From: an uncultured Oscillospiraceae bacterium
GTDB taxonomy: Bacteria; Bacillota; Clostridia; Oscillospirales; Oscillospiraceae
Assembly (NCBI GenBank): GCA_910587645.1
Contig: CAJUNA010000041.1
Location: forward strand, 310,001-374,000
DNA: 64,000 nt
Reading direction: 5' to 3'
This document shows, one piece after another, positions 32,451-40,809 of this stretch. The notes below the pieces were generated by a model. That model searched no databases and was not told the origin of the DNA. It worked only from the letters and a program-made list of their open reading frames with translations. How positions within the stretch are numbered: the stretch's first letter is position 1; each line of letters opens with the position of its first letter. The translations under genes and the position numbers were made by a program.

Positions 32451-33737
32451 TTATTTTAATAGTTCCGTCATGGCCGTTCCCTCCGTCTCCGCCAGTGTGA
32501 TCCCCAGCAGAGCGGCAAAGGTCGGCGCGACATCAATAATCCGCCGCCGGGAGACCATCTCACCCGGCTTGAAACCGGGGCCGGCAGCGATCCATACAGG
32601 CTGCGGGCCTTTGTAGGGCAAGTGGCCGTGGGACGCCCCTGGCGTTTCGCCCGAAGATGTCAAGGCCGGGCCCGTCCATTCAGAACCGAAAGCGGTACCG
32701 CCCTTCCCTTCCAGGACGTAGTCGAAGGGGCCGTCAAGACGGTGCTCCCTGCGAACTTCCGCCTTGGTCAAGACGCTCTCCACTCCCCAGGTTTCGTTCT
32801 CCCACATGGCGTACAGCAAATCCTCCAAGACAGCACGGGTCCCCCTGTCTGACGGTTCCCTCAGGAACACCTGGCAGGACAGGCCAGCGGAATGGCAATA
32901 GGCCCGCCAGCCCACCACCTGTCCGTTTTCATCCAGGGAGATCAATCCGGCTTCCGCCAGCAGTACGTTAGGATGAAAGATCCGGCGCACATTCAGATGG
33001 CCGTGGTCGCTGATCACCGCAAAATTTGTATTCTCATAAACACCAGCATCCATGGTAGCTTCCTCTAGGCGGCCAAACCAGTCATCGTTGGCGTAAACAG
33101 CCTGCCGGACGGCGGGGCCATGGACGCCGTGGAGGTGGCGGGTACCGTCCAGATAGGCCAAATGAATCAGCATAACATCTGGCTTGTACCGCCGGATGAT
33201 ATCACAGGCACAGCCTATCATCATATGATCCATAAACGGTTTTTGGGTTCCCCGCAGCTTGTGCCAGTGCCGCTCCAATATGCCGCCCGGCCCCAGCAGG
33301 TTGGCAGAGCAAGCGGTACGGAAAATGGGCCTGGGATCCTCATTCGGATCCTTAGGCCAGATCTCCGGAACCAGCCAGTCCACACTAGGATCCCCGCCCA
33401 TACAGGGCCAACTGACGCAAGCGGTGGAATACCCCGCCCGGTGGGCGGCATCCAGCAGTGTCTCTGTCTTCATGTCCCGGCGGTACCAGAACCAGTCCGG
33501 ATCCAAGTTCCCCACATCCAACGGTTGATTGTGGTATATCCCGTGCCGGTCCGGCCAGGTTCCAGTGATCAAGGAAGCGTGAGCTGGATAGGTGTCGCTG
33601 GGATATACGCTGCGCATCCCGCCCCGCACAACACAGCCCCGCCGGATCAGCCGCCCAAAATTGGGGAGGGTTTTCAGCAGTTCCATATCCTCGTCAAAGA
33701 GGGAATCTACCGAAAGAACGACCAGTTTTTTCTTCAT
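32451..33737 (-). CDS. Type I phosphodiesterase/nucleotide pyrophosphatase (alkaline phosphatase superfamily)
   Basis: A protein of 428 residues. Metal-binding and nucleophile motifs of the ectonucleotide pyrophosphatase/phosphodiesterase branch are visible: VVLSVDSLFDEDM (Asp near 10), SDTYPAHASLITG with the threonine nucleophile (near 48), GTRHLHG near 210, and ISDHGH near 258. No signal peptide is present, so it is cytoplasmic. It would hydrolyse a phosphodiester or phosphomonoester on a small molecule, possibly a glycan-derived one given its neighbours. I choose the ATG at 33737; a GTG two codons upstream is also in frame. It follows the deacetylase gene by 87 bases. Confidence 0.85.
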   Translation of the reverse strand: MKKKLVVLSVDSLFDEDMELLKTLPNFGRLIRRGCVVRGGMRSVYPSDTYPAHASLITGTWPDRHGIYHNQPLDVGNLDPDWFWYRRDMKTETLLDAAHRAGYSTACVSWPCMGGDPSVDWLVPEIWPKDPNEDPRPIFRTACSANLLGPGGILERHWHKLRGTQKPFMDHMMIGCACDIIRRYKPDVMLIHLAYLDGTRHLHGVHGPAVRQAVYANDDWFGRLEEATMDAGVYENTNFAVISDHGHLNVRRIFHPNVLLAEAGLISLDENGQVVGWRAYCHSAGLSCQVFLREPSDRGTRAVLEDLLYAMWENETWGVESVLTKAEVRREHRLDGPFDYVLEGKGGTAFGSEWTGPALTSSGETPGASHGHLPYKGPQPVWIAAGPGFKPGEMVSRRRIIDVAPTFAALLGITLAETEGTAMTELLK

Positions 33738-33779
33738 ACACACCCGCCTTCCATTGCCCGCAAATCGTTAAAAATTCCA

Positions 33780-33808
33780 TTGGCATTCTTTTGGGGATAC
33801 GGTATAAT
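33780..33808 (+). promoter_or_regulatory. Near-consensus promoter antisense to the PIG-L gene
   Basis: On the plus strand, TTGGCA (33780-33785), 17 bases, TATAAT (33803-33808). It points into the 3' end of the deacetylase gene on the opposite strand, toward the CBM9-like gene at 34600. A tandem GTCCCT follows directly. Confidence 0.5.
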
Positions 33809-33824
33809 GTCCCTGACGCTGTCC

Positions 33825-34532
33825 CTACGGAAGCAGAGCTTTGGCAGATACCCGCAGGTAGGCCACGTAGGGCCGGAACCCCTCCGCATAGGCTGCGCCG
33901 CATTGGTATCCCCGGTACCGGGAGCAGGTTCGAACCATATCCAAAAAATCAATCCCATCGTGATCCAGCATCCATTTGATTTGGGACTGATGGCAGCGCA
34001 GGGCCTCCAGCTTCCGGTCGATCTGTCCGGAGATATCTACATAGTGGGTGGGCTGAAACCCCACGCCTGCCAGCGTGTCCATAAAAAACACTGGTACAAA
34101 GCTGGAAAACGCATCATAGGCCCTGGGCCGGTGGGTCAGGCCAGAGCAAAAGCTCCCGTTGGTAGCCAACCGGCTGACCTCCATATGATCCTGCATATAG
34201 TCATCTGGGTTGTGGGTAATGATGACATCCGGCTTCACATAGCGGACGGTATCCGCCACTTGGTCAATTACCCGTTGGTCATGACGGTTCGGCAGCAAAT
34301 CGCCTACGTCCAGGCTAATTACTTCCCTGGCCCCGAGGACTGCGCCAGACTGTCCCGCTTCCTGGATCCGAACCGCCCGCAGAGGATCCGGTTCTATCTC
34401 CACATGGCCCAGGTTTCCGTTGGCTACATGGCACATCACTACCTCCGCGCCCTGTTCCACATACTTCCGCAGCGTGCCGCCGCAGGCGATCTCTAAATCG
34501 TCCGGATGGCAGCCAATTGCTAAAACCCTCAT
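33825..34532 (-). CDS. PIG-L (LmbE) family N-deacetylase
   Basis: A protein of 235 residues. The zinc site HPDDLE is at residues 9-14 and a further ligand is in DHMEVSRL near residue 117. VANGNLGH and ITHNPDDY are also typical. Members remove the acetyl group from N-acetylglucosamine-containing molecules, for example GlcNAc-phosphatidylinositol, mycothiol precursors, bacillithiol precursors or diacetylchitobiose. It is the first gene of the six-gene operon 34532-27852. In the absence of NagA in the window it is the best candidate for the deacetylation step of amino-sugar use. The exact substrate is not shown by sequence. Confidence 0.9.
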   Translation of the reverse strand: MRVLAIGCHPDDLEIACGGTLRKYVEQGAEVVMCHVANGNLGHVEIEPDPLRAVRIQEAGQSGAVLGAREVISLDVGDLLPNRHDQRVIDQVADTVRYVKPDVIITHNPDDYMQDHMEVSRLATNGSFCSGLTHRPRAYDAFSSFVPVFFMDTLAGVGFQPTHYVDISGQIDRKLEALRCHQSQIKWMLDHDGIDFLDMVRTCSRYRGYQCGAAYAEGFRPYVAYLRVSAKALLP

Positions 34533-34556
34533 TTTTTTACTCCATTTTCTGTTATC

Positions 34557-34604
34557 AACCGGTTTTGCCGTACAAATTCTATTTAGGAGGACAACCGCTA
34601 TGAA
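34557..34604 (-). promoter_or_regulatory. Promoter and palindrome upstream of PIG-L operon
   Basis: On the minus strand, TTCATA (34599-34604), 17 bases, TAGAAT (34576-34581). The perfect palindrome AACCGGTT (34557-34564) lies just downstream of the expected start and could be a repressor half-site pair of LacI type. The -35 box overlaps the divergent CBM9-like start codon. Confidence 0.4.
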
Positions 34605-35205
34605 AACCTACTCAATCGCTCCCTGCACCCCAGGCGCACCAGATTGGAATACCGTGGATCCGCTGCATGTGGATCAATCCCTGTGGCTCCCACCTGTGGA
34701 GATCCGGATGACCACACAAATCTGCTATGACACTGAAGCACTCTATGTACGCCAGCGGGCAGTAGAAAAACAGATCCGTGCGGAGCACCGGTCGCCCTTC
34801 TCCATGGTTTGCGAGGATAGCTGTATGGAATTTTTCTTCCAGCCCACAGAGGATGACCACCGATTTTTCAATGTTGAGTGGAACCCCAACGGCTGCGCTT
34901 TCATCGGCATTGGCACCGATGGACGCGATACTGTCCGTCTCTCGCCCCTTCAGGAACAAGAATGGTTCCAGCCCCAGGTTCACAGGACGGAGGACGGCTG
35001 GGAAATCATCTACCGGATTCCTAACGATTTCGTGCGCCTGTTTTTCCCGGCGTACCAGCCGGAACCAGGCAAAGTGCTGCGGGCCAATTGTTTCAAATGC
35101 GGCGACCTGACTGTCCAGCCCCACTACATCGCGTGGAACCCTGTCCAATCGCTTACACCAAACTTCCACAGAAGCCAGGATTTCGGTATGATGCGTTTTC
35201 TCTAA
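34600..35205 (+). CDS. Cytoplasmic CBM9-like protein
   Basis: A protein of 201 residues resembling the carbohydrate-binding family 9-like fold: a beta-rich protein with WNTVDPLHVD near the start, CYDTEALYVRQRA (about 43-55), DSCMEFFFQP (about 74-83), and a closing WNPVQ and FHRSQDFGMMRF. There is no signal peptide, so it should stay in the cytoplasm, and no catalytic domain is attached. It follows TTAGGAGG and is transcribed against its neighbours, then closed by a hairpin terminator. A binding or chaperoning role for an imported saccharide is possible. It is the only plus-strand gene between 27852 and 41751. Confidence 0.75.
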   Translation: MKTYSIAPCTPGAPDWNTVDPLHVDQSLWLPPVEIRMTTQICYDTEALYVRQRAVEKQIRAEHRSPFSMVCEDSCMEFFFQPTEDDHRFFNVEWNPNGCAFIGIGTDGRDTVRLSPLQEQEWFQPQVHRTEDGWEIIYRIPNDFVRLFFPAYQPEPGKVLRANCFKCGDLTVQPHYIAWNPVQSLTPNFHRSQDFGMMRFL

Positions 35206-35221
35206 CCGGTTTTCACTAGAG

Positions 35222-35254
35222 CGGGAGCCTTTCTTTTGGGAAGGCTCCCGTTTT
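35222..35254 (+). terminator. Terminator after CBM9-like gene
   Basis: A 10-bp stem CGGGAGCCTT / AAGGCTCCCG followed by TTTT on the plus strand, 17 bases past the stop. It faces the 3' end of the NagB-like gene. Confidence 0.8.
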
Positions 35255-35258
35255 CCTG

Positions 35259-36209
35259 TCAGTTGGTATCCGCGCAGAGAGGGCCTGCCAACCCCTCCAT
35301 AAAAAACAGCTTGCCGGGCATTGTGGGGATGAAACTGGATGTGACTTCTTTGCAGGGGCCGTACCGCAGCGTCATCCAGAAACTCATCCCCTGCCACTGC
35401 ATCCCCCGTGAGAGCACGCCGTCCGCACCTCCGATGGCGTAATCAGAATTGAAAATGATCTTCGGGCCGATGGTGTTGGCATAGCAGGGAATCAGCGGCC
35501 AACTCGAGCGGAAGGAGGTAATGGCGTTCTGCTCAATGGTCAGGGGGTGGAGCCGTGCGCCAGTCCGGTGGGATGCTTCCATCCACTCCTCCCGTGTGGC
35601 ATACTCCGCCGCGAAATGGGGTTCCCAGAAGGCAATATGGCACATCCGGCCAATACCGTAGACAAGTACCTGCTTTGCGCCGGCCGCCTTTAAGGCTTCG
35701 ATCTTTTCCGTGTATCGGGGAAGGTTGTCCTTTGTAGCGAAATTGCGCTGGCACTCCGGAACCGTCAATGGGCCAAGCGGGCCGTAAAACGCCTTCTCCA
35801 TCGCGTTCTGGAAAGAAGCCGGGTCAGAAACAGGCAGCGTATTTCCCTGGGCATCAGCCCACTCATCCATGTTGAAGCCATAGACGTGCCCACAATCTGT
35901 CCTCCATGCTTTTAGAAAATACACTGCCCACTTATACATACCCATGGGGCCAACAGGGAGAATTAAAATCAGCTTGCGGCCTTCCTCTTGGGCTTTCTTA
36001 ATCTCCATAGCCATTTCAAAGCCCATGTACGCGCCAAACTCCTCTAGATTCTGGCAGCGCACCGGCTGGAAATCCCGGTGCCAGAAGCCTTGGCGGTCGA
36101 GGACGGTTTCCGGGGCGTTGGTTACGCAGTTCCGGATTTTTTCCAGATCCCAGCCCTGAGGAAAGATTTCGGAAAAATAGGAGCCTTGGAAGGTGTCAAG
36201 CATATTCAT
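35259..36209 (-). CDS. Divergent NagB-like glucosamine-6-phosphate isomerase/deaminase
   Basis: A protein of 316 residues, longer than the usual 240-270. FNMDEW (Asp115) matches the NMDEY motif of NagB, and GIGRMCHIAFWEP (185-197) matches GVGNDGHIAFNEP. The catalytic histidine (191) and glutamate (196) remain, but the conserved aspartate between them in sequence is Met189, and the glycine is Cys190. It probably belongs to a side branch acting on a different amino-sugar phosphate, or has lost part of the ring-opening machinery. The ATG at 36209 follows AAAGGA by 9 bases. It is the last gene after GH20 and the ABC importer. Confidence 0.8.
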   Translation of the reverse strand: MNMLDTFQGSYFSEIFPQGWDLEKIRNCVTNAPETVLDRQGFWHRDFQPVRCQNLEEFGAYMGFEMAMEIKKAQEEGRKLILILPVGPMGMYKWAVYFLKAWRTDCGHVYGFNMDEWADAQGNTLPVSDPASFQNAMEKAFYGPLGPLTVPECQRNFATKDNLPRYTEKIEALKAAGAKQVLVYGIGRMCHIAFWEPHFAAEYATREEWMEASHRTGARLHPLTIEQNAITSFRSSWPLIPCYANTIGPKIIFNSDYAIGGADGVLSRGMQWQGMSFWMTLRYGPCKEVTSSFIPTMPGKLFFMEGLAGPLCADTN

Positions 36210-36229
36210 TGTCAGCATTCCTTTCTGCG

Positions 36230-38146
36230 TCAATACAAACTCGTTTCACTGTAAGATACCCGGGAAGCGGACACCATGCGGCTGTAAAACAGTATGTGGG
36301 GCAGGCCGCCATCGGAGACAGGATAAGGAATCCGCTCCTTCTCCAACTCAGGAAGGGAATCGATTTCGCCCCGCAGATATTGGTTCACCCGCAGGCGCGC
36401 GGTGTCCAGCCACATAAACTGTGTGCCATAGCGCAGTTCCGTAATATCAAAGCCCTCCGGTTTGTTGGTGGCAAACCAATAGGTTCTATGCAGCCCGTGC
36501 AGGCGCTTGAGCCGCTCCAGCAGTTCGGGAATGTCATGATTTGCCAGCGCGTCCAACGCGGCGGTATCCCGAGATAGATAAGTCGCCCGCAGGCGGCTGC
36601 CCAATTCCGCCTTGATGGCTAAGACGCCGCAAAGAGCTTCCGCCATGGCAAATACGCTGGTATAATCCGGGTTACGGGGCAGAGCTTCCCGGAAGCGCCC
36701 GGCCAGCTTCTCATAGTAATCGTTCAGCCCAAGGCCTTCAACGTTCTTGTCAAACAGGCCGTACATGGGGTGCTGCCAAAGCAGCCATTTGCTGGGATTC
36801 GCCCTTTTGGGATTCCCCGGAGGAACCGCGCCCGGAATCTCATCCAAATAGGTGACCGCCCAGAAATCGTCCTTCTCACCGTTGCAGCAGGTCTTAAAGC
36901 GGCGGCGGATGTCCTCCTCCGTCACACCATCCCGGTAGCAGTGCTCCGCCAAGTATTGGAAACCCAGATATAGGGAGAAAATGTTGTTTTCTGTGTTGTC
37001 GTCCCCCCATACTGTGAGGAAAGTGTCCCGGACGCCGTTTCGCTTGCAGGAAGCGATGGAGACCTCAATGGTCTTCGCGGCCAGGCCGTAGTTAACACCG
37101 AAGCCGTAGCAGTTATAGATGCCGCCGGCGAAGTAGACACGGCGGTTGAACTCCTGGTGCCGCCGGATGACGCCATCGTAGTAGTCCTGGTTAACATGGT
37201 CATACTCCCAGAATACCAAACCCAATTTATCGGGCATTGCTTTTTTGATCTGATCCGAAATGGGAGCGTTGGGACTGTAAGCGGCAGTAACGCGGCCGGT
37301 CTCATCGAAGGTGTTAAAGAACATATCGCTCCAGATCATAGGTTCCAGGCCGTATTTGTCTGCAATTTGGCACACCCGGTCCAGATGCTCTTTCATCAGC
37401 TCATGCTTGCTGCGGGGGCCGTGGAGTTCCTCATAGCTGCCCCGCCCCACCTTCCAGGCCTCGTCCATACCAATGTGGATGCGCTTCGTCCGGAAAGGTT
37501 TCATGACCTGGACGATCATGTCTTCTACAAATTGGTAGGTTCGCTCATCGCCTACCAGAAGGATGTCCGATGTATCCGAGAAAGCCTGATAGGCAGGCCA
37601 CTTGATGACATCAATCAGATGGGCAAGCGTCTGCATGCAGGGGATGACCTCAATGCCGAACATAGACGCATAGCTGTCAATCTGCCGGAAATCCTCCTCG
37701 GTGTACTGCGGCCGCATATAGCCAAAATAGGGGTGGCCCTCCAGTACATAGCAGTCTTCCAAATAAAGCAGCAGGGTGTTCAGCCCCATCAGCGCCATCC
37801 GCTCCAGAATCCCTTCCACCGCGCTGGGTTGGACAACGGAGCTGCCCTGGGACATGTCGTACATCACACCGCAGGTGTCAAAGGCACATTGTTCCACTGT
37901 TTCCGTCAAATCGCCATCCTCCAGCTTCTCCAGCAAAATGCCAAAAGCACGAAAGAAATGGATGGGATCCCGATACGCCAGCTCCGCCCGCTGCCCATCC
38001 AGCACACGAACTGACAGCGCCGCGTCCTCCGTCCGGCACACATAGACCGAAACGCCGTCCTCACCCAGCACAACGCCGCGGCGGTTTGCCAGAGTAGCCA
38101 AGCCCTGAACCAGCCCAGCATCCAAATTTGCAAAGTTTAATGTCAT
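36230..38146 (-). CDS. Family 20 beta-N-acetylhexosaminidase, cytoplasmic
   Basis: A protein of 638 residues. The GH20 catalytic pair is in HIGMDE (residues 224-229; Asp228-Glu229). TCGVMYDMSQ near 91 and the following barrel strands fit the family, and EDRYTYQF-like and WSDMFFNTF segments follow. No signal peptide is present. It would release terminal N-acetylglucosamine or N-acetylgalactosamine from oligosaccharides inside the cell by substrate-assisted catalysis. It follows the binding-protein gene by 82 bases and precedes the NagB-like gene by 20, so import, cleavage and deamination are encoded together. Confidence 0.9.
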   Translation of the reverse strand: MTLNFANLDAGLVQGLATLANRRGVVLGEDGVSVYVCRTEDAALSVRVLDGQRAELAYRDPIHFFRAFGILLEKLEDGDLTETVEQCAFDTCGVMYDMSQGSSVVQPSAVEGILERMALMGLNTLLLYLEDCYVLEGHPYFGYMRPQYTEEDFRQIDSYASMFGIEVIPCMQTLAHLIDVIKWPAYQAFSDTSDILLVGDERTYQFVEDMIVQVMKPFRTKRIHIGMDEAWKVGRGSYEELHGPRSKHELMKEHLDRVCQIADKYGLEPMIWSDMFFNTFDETGRVTAAYSPNAPISDQIKKAMPDKLGLVFWEYDHVNQDYYDGVIRRHQEFNRRVYFAGGIYNCYGFGVNYGLAAKTIEVSIASCKRNGVRDTFLTVWGDDNTENNIFSLYLGFQYLAEHCYRDGVTEEDIRRRFKTCCNGEKDDFWAVTYLDEIPGAVPPGNPKRANPSKWLLWQHPMYGLFDKNVEGLGLNDYYEKLAGRFREALPRNPDYTSVFAMAEALCGVLAIKAELGSRLRATYLSRDTAALDALANHDIPELLERLKRLHGLHRTYWFATNKPEGFDITELRYGTQFMWLDTARLRVNQYLRGEIDSLPELEKERIPYPVSDGGLPHILFYSRMVSASRVSYSETSLY

Positions 38147-38228
38147 AATATGTACGCTCCCTTCTCCTTTTTGCAGCGAATGGGAGCGGGCCTATCCGCT
38201 CCCATTCGCGGTATTCGGCGGCCTGGCG

Positions 38229-39815
38229 TTACTTAGAAATCCCAGCCGCGATCATAGCATCGCTGAACTCCTTGGCCCGGTCTGCAAAGCCGCCGGCGCT
38301 CCACTCGGCTACCTTTTCATCCCAGACATCCCCTGCCTTCTCGCCTGCGATGTAGGCAGTCATGAACTTGTCACCGGCTCCGCTGATGATATCCGCGTAA
38401 TCCTGCATGAAACTAGGATCAAAAAAGGCAACGCGGGCATCGGTATACACCGTATTGTCCCCCTTACCGTTATCCCACCACCAATGGAGCTGGTCGGTAG
38501 CCATGGCGAGAATATCCTTATCATAGGTGGGGTTAAAGAACTGGTATTCCTGATCCCAGGTGGCAATCTCCACTGTGCCGCCATCGTCCTTGACGAATGG
38601 ATACTTGTCACCAAGCTTTTCTCCCTCCGGCAGAAGAACCGTCACATTTCCGTCCGCATCTTTGGTGTAGTCCACACCCTCAATGCCCAGGCGCATCATC
38701 TCCAGGCCCTCTTCGCTGAGGAGATAGTCCATGACGGAGAGCATCGTATCCAGCTTCTCCTGGCTAATGTCACCCCGAAAATAGGATTCAGACCAGGGGG
38801 AAGCATCATACTTGTAATAGCGGGTGTCACCCTCATACCAGGGACGCCAAAGAGTCACATAATCGCTGAAGTCCTTGTCCGCCTGGGCCAGCTCCCATGT
38901 GTTGGCAGTGGAGGTGATAGCGGCGGGATAGCCGTTGTAGCAGTAGCCTACCGCCTGGCCAGAACAGAACTTATTTTTGCCCTCATCCTGGGCTAAAGTA
39001 GGGATATCCTTATCAATGATGCCGGCCGCATACATTTTACCCATAGCCACGACAGCTTCACGGGCCTTATCCGTCAGAACAATGGGCTTCCACTCACCAT
39101 TTTCCCAAATATACTTGCTGGGGCCAGTGGCCATGCTGACGCAGTAGGGGGACGCCAGCAGGCGCATATGGTCGGAGTTGTAAGCGGTGATGCCTACATC
39201 GCAGTTGCCAATCTCCATCATGTCCTGGATCATCTGGATAAATTCGTCCAGGGTCTCCGGCTGGTGTTCCACACTCCAGCCTGCCGCCTCCATCAGATCC
39301 TTGCGCAGGTACATGGCGTTCTCGCTGGGATAGTACTCGCCGTGGACGTAGTTAGGCCGTGGGATGCAGTAGAAACGGCCATCCGTGTTATAAACATTGA
39401 CGTCATCGATCTCCATGAGGGCAGCAATATTGGGGTACTTGGGTATCTCATCCGTCAGATCCTTAATGATACCCTCCTTGACCCAGGTGTCGTAAAAGGG
39501 CTTTCCGTAGGCGGCGATGGCAAACCAGTCAGGAAGCTGATCCGATGCAGCCCACGCCTGGATTTTCTGGTCGGCATCATCCCAGGTGGTGTTGACCGCA
39601 GTGAACTCCACATTGAATTTGTCACTGATGGTTTTATAAACTGCGTCTGTTTCTGGAGAGGTAAGCCCCTTAGCGACCTCCCAAATGCTGATGGAAATAT
39701 TGGTCTTTCCACTGCCGTCTCCTGTCTCGTTTTTTGCCTTTTCCCCACAGCCAGCCAACAAGGACAAGCATAGGATACAGGCAAGGGCCAGGGCTGTAAT
39801 TTGCTTTGATTTCAT
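38229..39815 (-). CDS. Sugar-binding lipoprotein of Lpl-type ABC importer
   Basis: A protein of 528 residues with a lipoprotein signal: KSKQ at the start, a hydrophobic core, and LLAGC (Cys 24). The mature part has ISIWEVAKG and resembles the large family 1 binding proteins of the LplA/YtcQ type that work with oligosaccharide permeases of the YtcP/LplB kind. The ATG at 39815 follows GGAGG by 8 bases; a longer frame upstream has no signal peptide at its end. It follows the two permease genes. The ligand is probably an amino-sugar oligosaccharide, judged from the downstream GH20 gene. Confidence 0.9.
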   Translation of the reverse strand: MKSKQITALALACILCLSLLAGCGEKAKNETGDGSGKTNISISIWEVAKGLTSPETDAVYKTISDKFNVEFTAVNTTWDDADQKIQAWAASDQLPDWFAIAAYGKPFYDTWVKEGIIKDLTDEIPKYPNIAALMEIDDVNVYNTDGRFYCIPRPNYVHGEYYPSENAMYLRKDLMEAAGWSVEHQPETLDEFIQMIQDMMEIGNCDVGITAYNSDHMRLLASPYCVSMATGPSKYIWENGEWKPIVLTDKAREAVVAMGKMYAAGIIDKDIPTLAQDEGKNKFCSGQAVGYCYNGYPAAITSTANTWELAQADKDFSDYVTLWRPWYEGDTRYYKYDASPWSESYFRGDISQEKLDTMLSVMDYLLSEEGLEMMRLGIEGVDYTKDADGNVTVLLPEGEKLGDKYPFVKDDGGTVEIATWDQEYQFFNPTYDKDILAMATDQLHWWWDNGKGDNTVYTDARVAFFDPSFMQDYADIISGAGDKFMTAYIAGEKAGDVWDEKVAEWSAGGFADRAKEFSDAMIAAGISK

Positions 39816-39871
39816 TTGTTCTTCCTCCATTTTCTTTTTTCGTCTTTGTCGTATTGCAAATCTTCCAACGG

Positions 39872-40795
39872 TCAGCCCTTGACAGAGCCCACCATAATGC
39901 CCTTGGTGAAGTGCTTTTGCAAATATGGATACACACACATAATGGGAACGCAGGCCACCACAACTATGGCCATTTGCAGAGACCGTCCGTACATGGGCCG
40001 CCTGGCGGCCATAATCGCCATGCCAACGGAGCTGGACATCATCTGGCTGTAATTGAAAAGGATCTCCCGCAGGATTAACTGTAGCGGCTTCTTGTCAGGC
40101 GAAACAATGAACATGAAGGAATGCCACCACTCGTTCCACTTGTCCACCGCGTAGAATAGCCCCACCGTTGCCAGGATTGGCTTGCTTACCGGCAGTATGA
40201 TGTGCCATAAAATCTGCACATCATTGGCCCCGTCCAGACGGGCGCTCTCCTCCAACTCCGGCGCAATGCTGCGCATGTAGTTACGTAGAAGAATAATATA
40301 GTATGCCTTTGCCGCCGTGGGGATAATCAGCACCCAGATCGTGTCTACCAGATGCAGAGACTTCACTGTCAGATAATAGGGGATGGTTCCCGCGTCAAAC
40401 AGCATGGTGAATACGATAAACACGGTAAAAAACTTGTAGCCGGGCAAATTCTTCTTGCACAGCCCGTAGGCCAGGCCGATGGATACCACCATGCTCAGCG
40501 CAGTACCTACCACCGTGGTGAACACCGAAATTCCAAAAGAATGGAGAATGTCTCCCGAGCCTTGGAAAATGAACTTGTACGCCTCCAGTGAGAAAGAGGT
40601 AGGCCAGAGATACAGCTTGGAGTTGATGATGGACTCATAGCTGGCAAAAGACACAATCAGGGTGTAGTATAATGGAAAAATCATGATAATGGACAGGAGA
40701 ATCAAAAAAATTGTGTTTACATAGTCGAACCAGGTCCAGCTTTTTAGCCTCCTGCCACGGCGGGGGGTTTGCTTGTGTTTCGTGTTGGCAGTCAT
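39872..40795 (-). CDS. ABC sugar permease, LplC/YtcP type
   Basis: A protein of 307 residues with six predicted membrane helices. The N-terminus is basic and soluble. The EAA loop that contacts the ATPase is seen in ELEESARLDGANDVQILWHIILP (core EESARLDGA) near residue 185. It carries the sugar across the membrane together with the permease at 40810. No ATPase gene is in the locus; such importers commonly share a multi-use ATPase encoded elsewhere. Gap to the upstream permease gene is 14 bases. Confidence 0.93.
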   Translation of the reverse strand: MTANTKHKQTPRRGRRLKSWTWFDYVNTIFLILLSIIMIFPLYYTLIVSFASYESIINSKLYLWPTSFSLEAYKFIFQGSGDILHSFGISVFTTVVGTALSMVVSIGLAYGLCKKNLPGYKFFTVFIVFTMLFDAGTIPYYLTVKSLHLVDTIWVLIIPTAAKAYYIILLRNYMRSIAPELEESARLDGANDVQILWHIILPVSKPILATVGLFYAVDKWNEWWHSFMFIVSPDKKPLQLILREILFNYSQMMSSSVGMAIMAARRPMYGRSLQMAIVVVACVPIMCVYPYLQKHFTKGIMVGSVKG

Positions 40796-40809
40796 GGCAG
40801 TTCCTCCTG

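Noticed and set aside
33120..34496. A 458-codon open frame on the plus strand, downstream of the antisense promoter only in part
   Set aside because: It starts inside the phosphodiesterase gene and spans the deacetylase gene in antisense. It has no ribosome site and no recognisable domain.
35204..35211. Second AACCGGTT palindrome
   Set aside because: It overlaps the stop codon of the CBM9-like gene and has no promoter near it. Probably chance.
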